Shown: positions 4,147-9,165 of the stretch, in pieces
Position numbering within the stretch: position 1 is the first letter of the stretch
How the letters are laid out: each line of letters opens with the position of its first letter
Origin: CAYJVP01 sp964373615
Lineage (GTDB): Bacteria; Patescibacteriota; Patescibacteriia; UBA9934; GWF2-40-263
Direction of reading: 5' to 3'
DNA: 9,165 nt
Assembly (NCBI GenBank): GCA_964373615.1
Contig: CAYJVP010000039.1
Span: 1-9,165 of the forward strand
Position numbers and translations under genes: made by a program
The notes under the pieces: generated by a model
Seen by the model: only the letters and a program-made list of their open reading frames with translations
The model's database searches: none
Told to the model about the DNA's origin: nothing

Positions 4147-5157
4147 TCAATTCGTAAAAATACTGCGTTTGTACGCGTCCAGATTCTCAAGCGCGATGCC
4201 CGTTCCCTTCACCACGCACGACTGCGGATCCTCGGCGACATACGTCGGCACGCCCGTTGCTTGCGCAATCAACTGGTCGAGGTTGCGAAGCTGTGACGAG
4301 CCACCAGACATGATAATCCCCTTCTCCATCACGTCTGCGGAAAGCTCTGGTGGCGTTTTGTGAAGCACCTCTTTGACGGTTGCTATGACGCTATCAAGTT
4401 CGTTCTGAATAGCTTCGGTAACGTCATCGGAGGTGATCTCGAGCGTTTTCGGGAGCCCCGTGACCATGTCGCGACCCTTGACCCCCATGCTGAGTTTTTC
4501 CGGGAGGTACATCGCGGAGCCGATCTGAATCTTGATCTCCTCGCTCGTACGCTCGCCAACCGCCAGTCCGTATTTGCGACGAATGAATTCCGCGATCGCT
4601 TGGTCGAACTTTACGCCGCCAATGCGCACCGAAGCGGAGGCGACAATGCCGCCCAAAGAAATGACCGCCATCTCGGCCGTGCCGCCGCCGATGTCGATAA
4701 TCATATGGCCTGATGGAGAGCCAATGGGAATGTTCGCGCCAATGGCCGCCACAATGGGTTCTTTAATAACGTAGGCGGCCCGAGCCCCGGCCGTCAGCGT
4801 GGCATCAATGACCGCGCGTCGCTCCGTCGAGGTAATCCCGCCTGGCACCGCGACCATCACCTCGGGGCGAAACAAACGGATTCCGCCAAGCGCCTTGTTG
4901 ATGAAATAACGGAGCATCGCCTCGGTTGTGCGGTAGTCGGCGATCACGCCGTCCTTGAGCGGCCGACGCGCGACGATGGTATCCGGCGTGCGACCGATCA
5001 TATCCTTGGCCTCGCGTCCGACCGCCAGCACTTTTTTGTCTATTTTTGAAATAGCAACAACAGAGGGCTCGTTAATGATCACCCCCCGTTTGGGAACATA
5101 GACCAAGACATACGTTGTTCCAAGATCAATGCCAATTTTTTTTGTGAACATACTCAC
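4147..5157 (-). CDS. mreB: Rod-shape-determining actin homologue MreB
   Basis: A 336-residue bacterial actin that polymerises under the membrane and positions cell-wall synthesis. Phosphate-1 motif IGIDLGTTYVLVYVP (8-22), then INEPSVVAI; PRPEV-like segment with VAVPGGITSTERRAV (102-116); KEPIVAAIGANIP (132-144); phosphate-2 motif IIDIGGGTAEMAVI (153-166); adenosine motif IIMSGGSSQLRNLD (281-294). Length matches the family. The N terminus (MSMFTKK) is a short membrane-binding type. The GTG at 5157 is chosen because it gives a GTGA overlap with the preceding stop and has GAGGT nine bases upstream; an ATG at 5151 would shorten it by two residues. No mreC or mreD is adjacent; it sits between glycan genes instead. 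Confidence 0.95.
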   Translation of the reverse strand: MSMFTKKIGIDLGTTYVLVYVPKRGVIINEPSVVAISKIDKKVLAVGREAKDMIGRTPDTIVARRPLKDGVIADYRTTEAMLRYFINKALGGIRLFRPEVMVAVPGGITSTERRAVIDATLTAGARAAYVIKEPIVAAIGANIPIGSPSGHMIIDIGGGTAEMAVISLGGIVASASVRIGGVKFDQAIAEFIRRKYGLAVGERTSEEIKIQIGSAMYLPEKLSMGVKGRDMVTGLPKTLEITSDDVTEAIQNELDSVIATVKEVLHKTPPELSADVMEKGIIMSGGSSQLRNLDQLIAQATGVPTYVAEDPQSCVVKGTGIALENLDAYKRSIFTN

Positions 5158-7178
5158 TCGAACCCGACCTCAACCGTAACATCTGATTGGAGCCCGAAGG
5201 CTCCGGCATACGACTCATCTCCAAAAAAGTGTTCAAGCTCGGCAGGGGTCGCGGTCGCGACCTTCTTACCAAAATCAAGGTCGAGCGTCAATCCATGTTC
5301 GGCCGCTCCGATTTGTTTCAAAACGGTCAGCGAGTACGTTTCTGACGCGATCGCGTCAGAAACGGTTTTTGGCAACAGATAGTGAAAGCGCAGCTCTTGT
5401 GTTTCCCCAGGCTCCACAGACGTAAACGCGCCGAACGTGGTGAACCCGAGTTCCTCGGAAACATCCACCTGCCCTTCCTCCCCGGACGGATTCTTGATCT
5501 TGTCATCGCGCAGACTGCCCGACGAATCAAGAAGGACGCTCCCGAGCGGAACAAACACCCGTGTGTACGTTCGATAGCGCGTGGTTTTCCAATCAAACGA
5601 GCCCTGATGCGTGTAACGAATGGTGGCCGTTGCCACAAAGCCCTCCGCGCTCGGATCAATCTCGTAAAAAATTTCGCGAAGCGCCGCGGGGTCGGACTTC
5701 AGACTTGCAAGATTCGCGTCAACAACAAGCAGGGTGTCAACAGAGTCCGACGTCATCCGACCGGCCCATCCGACTTGGGTCAATGCCTCTTGCGTGTCCG
5801 CGTCCGCGCTGTAAAAAACGAGCTGCTTCCCATCCACATTTGACGCGATCGCGTCAAAAACGCGCACCCAGTCGAGAAGCGGCAATGCATATAATCGCGC
5901 CTTCACCTCGTTCACAAGGTCCGCAATAATTTCTTTGCGTTGCGAAAACGGGAGCCCTTGTTCGTCAAAACCGCGTTCCACCTGGTACTCAAGCGTGTCG
6001 ACGATGTTGTTGGCCTCAAAGGTCTGCGCGCCGATCTGAATGGGTCCTGTGATTTTGAGAATATCTGACGCAAACGTTGGAGTGAAACCCACGACTCCCT
6101 CAACGCTGACCGGCGATTGAATCGATGAGCGCCTGTCAGCGGGAATGGCTATCACCTCACTCTGAAAGAGGCCGAGCGCCTCCTGAGCGGCAACCGCGAA
6201 ATCAGGCGACCAGTTGCTATCGCGGAAATACCACTCGTTTGTGGCATTGTATGCCCGGAGCGCTTCGGGAGGCGTGACGTTCACAAACGGATCGGCCGCT
6301 TGGTCGAGATGGTACGCGTCGCGCGTGGTGAGTTCGAGAATCTCGCCGTCTTTCACGCGCATCACGCCATAGGTCCCGATAAATCCACCGGAGGGACGCA
6401 ACTCGGCATTATTCATGAAAAGAAGCAGGAGATCCGTGGGATCTCCCAGACCGCCGAACTCGGGAAGAATGACGGCCGCAATCGAAATCGTATAGAGCGC
6501 ATCGCGCGCGTCGCGCAGTTTTTTCTCAAACGACAGAAGCACATCGAGAATGGGCGCGGCAAGTCCCGGAACCTGCGCCGCATCAAGTTCGTCCAGAGCA
6601 AGCTCGATGTCCGCGGACATCTCGACGAGGTCTGACGCGGCGCCGGAAAGGCGCTGCAAGACCGCGCGCTTTGTTTCCGAGGAAAGCTCGTTAAAATTCA
6701 ATGAAACATCGATTCCCTCTTGGAGGTCTTTCATCATGTCGTCCGTCAGCCCCGCAAGACGCATGAGTTCGGCGCCAAGCTCGATCGCTTCCTGCATCAC
6801 GCCGACGAGACTCCGACCGACCACAACGATGCGCTCCCCTGCCGCGACCTGTGTGCCAACCCACGGGAGCGCCTTCATCCAACGAAAGGATCCAAGACCA
6901 TCCTCGACCTCACCAAAATATTGGTCCGCGGCGGTCAGCTCTTCCTTTGCTCGATCGAAGTCAAGTTTAAGAGCGGCATCACGCGCGGCGAGAAGCGCAT
7001 CACGTCCATCGAGCGCTGCCGCAACAACACGTCCGGCCATGATCGCACTCCATCCGATCCACACGACGCCAACCACGACGAGGAGCACGAGACACCAGGA
7101 CCATCGCCGACGATCCTGGTGGTGTTGCTGCTCGCCTTCAGGTTCAAGGTGTTCGAGAAAATTAATGGAATGAGGCAT
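5154..7178 (-). CDS. DUF4012 membrane-anchored envelope protein
   Basis: A 674-residue protein with a short basic cytoplasmic N terminus, one transmembrane helix at about 27-47 (CLVLLVVVGVVWIGWSAIMA) and a large extracytoplasmic part. Residues 55-235 are mostly helical and charged. The DUF4012 core follows, with its hallmark LLLLFMNNAELRPSGGFIGT (250-269). The C-terminal third (about 500-674) is beta-rich and adhesin-like. DUF4012 proteins are common in Patescibacteria and Gram-positives and usually lie among polysaccharide genes; their biochemical role is unproven. A surface-glycan assembly, anchoring or export role is inferred from context. It overlaps the upstream GT2 gene by 17 bp. A purine-rich GGGGGAG lies seven bases before ATG 7178. 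The gene contains two matching palindromes (5337-5364 and 5839-5858). Confidence 0.9.
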   Translation of the reverse strand: MPHSINFLEHLEPEGEQQHHQDRRRWSWCLVLLVVVGVVWIGWSAIMAGRVVAAALDGRDALLAARDAALKLDFDRAKEELTAADQYFGEVEDGLGSFRWMKALPWVGTQVAAGERIVVVGRSLVGVMQEAIELGAELMRLAGLTDDMMKDLQEGIDVSLNFNELSSETKRAVLQRLSGAASDLVEMSADIELALDELDAAQVPGLAAPILDVLLSFEKKLRDARDALYTISIAAVILPEFGGLGDPTDLLLLFMNNAELRPSGGFIGTYGVMRVKDGEILELTTRDAYHLDQAADPFVNVTPPEALRAYNATNEWYFRDSNWSPDFAVAAQEALGLFQSEVIAIPADRRSSIQSPVSVEGVVGFTPTFASDILKITGPIQIGAQTFEANNIVDTLEYQVERGFDEQGLPFSQRKEIIADLVNEVKARLYALPLLDWVRVFDAIASNVDGKQLVFYSADADTQEALTQVGWAGRMTSDSVDTLLVVDANLASLKSDPAALREIFYEIDPSAEGFVATATIRYTHQGSFDWKTTRYRTYTRVFVPLGSVLLDSSGSLRDDKIKNPSGEEGQVDVSEELGFTTFGAFTSVEPGETQELRFHYLLPKTVSDAIASETYSLTVLKQIGAAEHGLTLDLDFGKKVATATPAELEHFFGDESYAGAFGLQSDVTVEVGFE
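5337..5364. repeat. 28-bp perfect palindrome inside the DUF4012 gene
   Basis: Centred between 5350 and 5351, symmetric out to 5337 and 5364, with core TGACGCGATCGCGTCA. On the coding strand the core reads as residues Asp-Ala-Ile-Ala-Ser (608-612). The same core recurs at 5839-5858 in the same reading frame. Confidence 0.8.
5839..5858. repeat. 20-bp perfect palindrome inside the DUF4012 gene
   Basis: Centred between 5848 and 5849, with core TGACGCGATCGCGTCA identical to the palindrome about 500 bp to the left. It again encodes Asp-Ala-Ile-Ala-Ser (442-446). The central octamer GCGATCGC also occurs in mreB at 4592-4599, there encoding Ala-Ile-Ala. Confidence 0.8.
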
Positions 7179-8001
7179 GTTTTTTCTCCCCCTCCTCGCG
7201 CGGATTCGGCTGTCCGCGAAATTTCTTGAAGTAATACATGGCGCTCTGTATCTGAATGCGTGTCAGGGGATTCCAAAGTTGCTGCCAGAAATTCCCCTCC
7301 GCTGTTTCCCGACGGTGATAGTGTACCATGCTGGCTCCCGGGTAATACACGACGCGCCAGCCGGCGAGCCAAAAACGCCGACACCAATCTTGGTCTTCAA
7401 AATACACAAAATACGCGGGGTCGAACCCACCAACCGCCTCAAACGCTTCCCGTCGAACGCACAGGCAGGCGCCAAGGAGATAATCCACGTGGCGAGTCTC
7501 CCTGTGATCCCAGTCGGACATGAGATAGCGCGCCATTTCGCGCTTGGCCGCCGGGAGATATTTCAAAAATGGAATGCGGCGATACAAAATTGTTTTCGGT
7601 TCCATGAACCGATAGCAGGAGTGCTGAATCGATCCGTCCGGATTCATGAGCTTCGGACCAAGCATGCCGATATCCTGGCGCTCGTCCATGAAACGCACGA
7701 GCTCTTCAAACGCCCCAGGGAACACCGCGATGTCTGGGTTAAACACAAACAGATAACGACCGGCTGCAGCGGCAAGCGCTTTGTTCATGCCGCCGCCAAA
7801 TCCAAGATTACGATCGGAAACCAGCACATGCGCGTCGGGAAATTCCCGCTCGATCATCTCTTGCACGCGCATCTTGGGGTTGTTGTCGACCACGATCACC
7901 TCGTAGCGGAGATTCGGGGCGGAGCGCCGAATGCCACGCAAGGTCTGGCGGATGAGTTTCGGGGTGTTATAGTGGACGATCAAAATTGACAGATCCTTCA
8001 T
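7162..8001 (-). CDS. GT2-family glycosyltransferase (rhamnosyltransferase-like)
   Basis: An inverting GT-A glycosyltransferase of 279 residues. Motifs: ILIVHYNTP (6-14), VIVVDNN (35-41) for the nucleotide, DRNLGFGGGMNKAL (63-76), NPD (88-90) as the DxD-equivalent metal site, VDYLLGACLCVRREAFEAVG (172-191), and the acceptor/catalytic segment FEDQDWCRR (201-209). This pattern is that of WbbL-like rhamnosyl or related transferases of O-antigen and cell-wall glycans. An upstream ATG at 8070 in the same frame would add 23 residues, but the ATG at 8001 is preferred: it gives an ATGA overlap with the preceding gene, and MKDLSILIVHYN is the standard family start. The 3' end overlaps the DUF4012 gene by 17 bp. 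Confidence 0.93.
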   Translation of the reverse strand: MKDLSILIVHYNTPKLIRQTLRGIRRSAPNLRYEVIVVDNNPKMRVQEMIEREFPDAHVLVSDRNLGFGGGMNKALAAAAGRYLFVFNPDIAVFPGAFEELVRFMDERQDIGMLGPKLMNPDGSIQHSCYRFMEPKTILYRRIPFLKYLPAAKREMARYLMSDWDHRETRHVDYLLGACLCVRREAFEAVGGFDPAYFVYFEDQDWCRRFWLAGWRVVYYPGASMVHYHRRETAEGNFWQQLWNPLTRIQIQSAMYYFKKFRGQPNPREEGEKKHASFH

Positions 8002-9044
8002 ACAAACCATTTCCTGAGTTCTTTCCCCTTCACGGTTCTGTGTTTCATAATCCAGCGTCTCTTCTTCCACATCCGCGGAGTCCAGGAAAGCGCCTCAAAA
8101 AAAGCACGGACATTCCTGGTTTCAAAAAGACACACGTATACAAAACGCGCCGCTTCCGCGCCGCCCATCCACGGCCAGGCAAGCAGCCAATCAGTCAAGG
8201 AGAGGTTTTTGAAGAGCAGGCACCAGTGGTTGCGCGTCGAGTAATAACTGCGAAGGGGAGATTTTTTGCGTCGGTTGCGCACACGTTCAAAAAGACTCAT
8301 GCGTTCCTTGCCATACATCCCCCGGTAGTGATGCGCCACGGCCTCCGGCGCGTAACGCGACGTCCATCCACGTGAGCGCAAACGCCAGGCCAGATCAACA
8401 TCCTCCTTGTACGCAAAAAAATCTTCGTCAAAAAATTCGTCGCCGATTTTAACGTCCTGAAGCGCCGAGGCGCGGTAGAGGGCCAGAGCGCCCGAGACGC
8501 CAAAGACCTCTCGATCTGCGTCGTACTGGCCCTGGTCCATTTCCCCAGCCCCGCGTTCTGCCACGCAACGACGACGGTTGGCGCGCAGCCCCGTGGAATC
8601 GATGAGATCCGAGTTCACGGTCTCCTTGAGTGTTTCGTCGTTCAGATTCTCCCCGAACGCTTTCAAAAGTTTGCCGCCGAAACTGCCTGCTTCCGGATGC
8701 AGATCCGCATCGGCCACAAGTCTCTCAAGAAAGGTCGGGGTCATGACCACATCCGGATTTGTGACGAGCACGTAATGGCGATCGAGTTCGCCCGTCGGAA
8801 ATTTGTCGATCGCATAGCGCATCCCCTGGTTGTGCGCGGGCGAAAATCCAAGGTTTTTCATGTTGCGAATGATCGTGACCTGCGGATATTTTTCACGTAA
8901 AAATTCCCCAACGCCATCCGTCGATCCATTGTCAATGACACGCACGGCAACATCGCCAAACGTCTGCCCGAAAATGGAAGCGAGCAAATCCGGCAGGTAC
9001 TCCATGCTGTTCCAGACGACAATGTTCATGGAAACGCGGGGCAT
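7998..9044 (-). CDS. GT2-family glycosyltransferase
   Basis: A 348-residue GT-A enzyme. Motifs: MNIVVWNSMEYLPDLLASI (6-24), VIDNGSTDG (36-44), KNLGFSPAHNQGM (63-75), TNPDVV (95-100) at the metal site, VSGALALYRASAL (183-195) and the catalytic-region YKEDVDLAWRLRSRGW (212-227). A hydrophobic segment at about 282-306 and a basic C terminus suggest membrane association. It is the first gene of the visible operon and ends in ATGA with the second GT2. No Shine-Dalgarno sequence precedes ATG 9044 or the internal ATG at 9029; a 9-bp tandem repeat lies there instead. An in-frame TGA 15 bases upstream excludes a longer start. It may be translated by coupling to an upstream gene or from a weak site. 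Confidence 0.9.
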   Translation of the reverse strand: MPRVSMNIVVWNSMEYLPDLLASIFGQTFGDVAVRVIDNGSTDGVGEFLREKYPQVTIIRNMKNLGFSPAHNQGMRYAIDKFPTGELDRHYVLVTNPDVVMTPTFLERLVADADLHPEAGSFGGKLLKAFGENLNDETLKETVNSDLIDSTGLRANRRRCVAERGAGEMDQGQYDADREVFGVSGALALYRASALQDVKIGDEFFDEDFFAYKEDVDLAWRLRSRGWTSRYAPEAVAHHYRGMYGKERMSLFERVRNRRKKSPLRSYYSTRNHWCLLFKNLSLTDWLLAWPWMGGAEAARFVYVCLFETRNVRAFFEALSWTPRMWKKRRWIMKHRTVKGKELRKWFV

Positions 9045-9050
9045 AGATTG

Positions 9051-9112
9051 GAGGGGTCAGAGGGGTCAGACGAGTCAAAGGGGTCAGAGGGGACAAGGTG
9101 ACAGAGGGGACA
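9051..9112. repeat. 9-bp tandem repeat directly upstream of the first glycosyltransferase gene
   Basis: Units on the plus strand: GAGGGGTCA (9051), GAGGGGTCA (9060), GACGAGTCA (9069), AAGGGGTCA (9078), GAGGGGACA (9087), a shortened AGGTGACA (9096) and GAGGGGACA (9104). The first two are identical and the rest have decayed. It lies six bases before the start codon at 9044, where a ribosome-binding site would normally be. Confidence 0.8.
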
Positions 9113-9165
9113 ATCGACAGTAGAATGACACAAACGATTCAATTCCTCAACTCTTGTGAAAGACG
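9113..9165 (-). other. Right edge, possible 3' end of an upstream gene
   Basis: No complete gene fits. On the minus strand, one frame entering from 9165 gives eight codons (RLSQELRN) before a TGA at 9141-9139, which could be the end of an upstream operon member. Another frame stays open through the tandem repeat into the start of the next gene. The sequence is too short to decide, and I see no convincing promoter. Confidence 0.25.

Noticed and set aside
8002..8070. Upstream start adding 23 residues to the second GT2 enzyme
   Set aside because: The extension is polar, non-conserved in style, and would overlap the previous gene by 73 bp. ATG 8001 gives the usual family N terminus and an ATGA overlap.
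9051..9112. CRISPR array
   Set aside because: Units are only nine bases long, adjacent, and have no spacers.

Overview
The window looks like a chromosomal segment of a Patescibacteria/CPR-type bacterium. The reasons are a DUF4012 membrane protein next to mreB and several glycosyltransferases, very tight gene packing with 4-bp overlaps, a TrmB-type regulator, and promoters that sit almost on the start codon (leaderless genes). A lineage such as Uhrbacteria or Magasanikbacteria would fit, but this is inferred from gene style and not from a marker gene.

The right two thirds (about 2208-9044) is a minus-strand surface-glycan block. Read in the direction of transcription it holds a GT2 glycosyltransferase (9044-7998), a second GT2 (8001-7162, ATGA overlap), a DUF4012 envelope protein (7178-5154), MreB (5157-4147, GTGA overlap), a GT4 glycosyltransferase (4140-2995) and a TrmB-like regulator (2984-2208). 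The first five are almost certainly one translationally coupled operon whose promoter lies at or beyond the right edge. The regulator also has its own near-consensus promoter inside the end of the GT4 gene. Together they suggest assembly or export of a cell-surface polysaccharide, with the cell-shape actin MreB made alongside.

The left third (1-2200) is very different: sparse genes in a dense field of perfect inverted repeats. It contains a five-hairpin array (23-202) ahead of a small GTG-initiated membrane protein (255-599) and a PIN-domain toxin with a 58-residue antitoxin (minus strand, 798-1339). That toxin-antitoxin pair is boxed on both sides by paired terminator and GC-rich hairpins. 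A well-defined transcription unit follows (promoter 1689-1717, intrinsic terminator 1984-2026). It makes a folded RNA of about 300 nt that also carries a 38-codon ORF ending in a Cys-Cys-Pro-Trp-Gly-Gly tail. Next come a 45-bp palindrome and a REP-like repeat bounded by GGTCAT/ATGACC ends.

The best candidate for something undescribed is the 1689-2026 transcription unit, followed by the hairpin-array membrane-protein locus (23-643) and the symmetrically insulated toxin-antitoxin cassette. No tRNA, rRNA, CRISPR array or transposase was seen.
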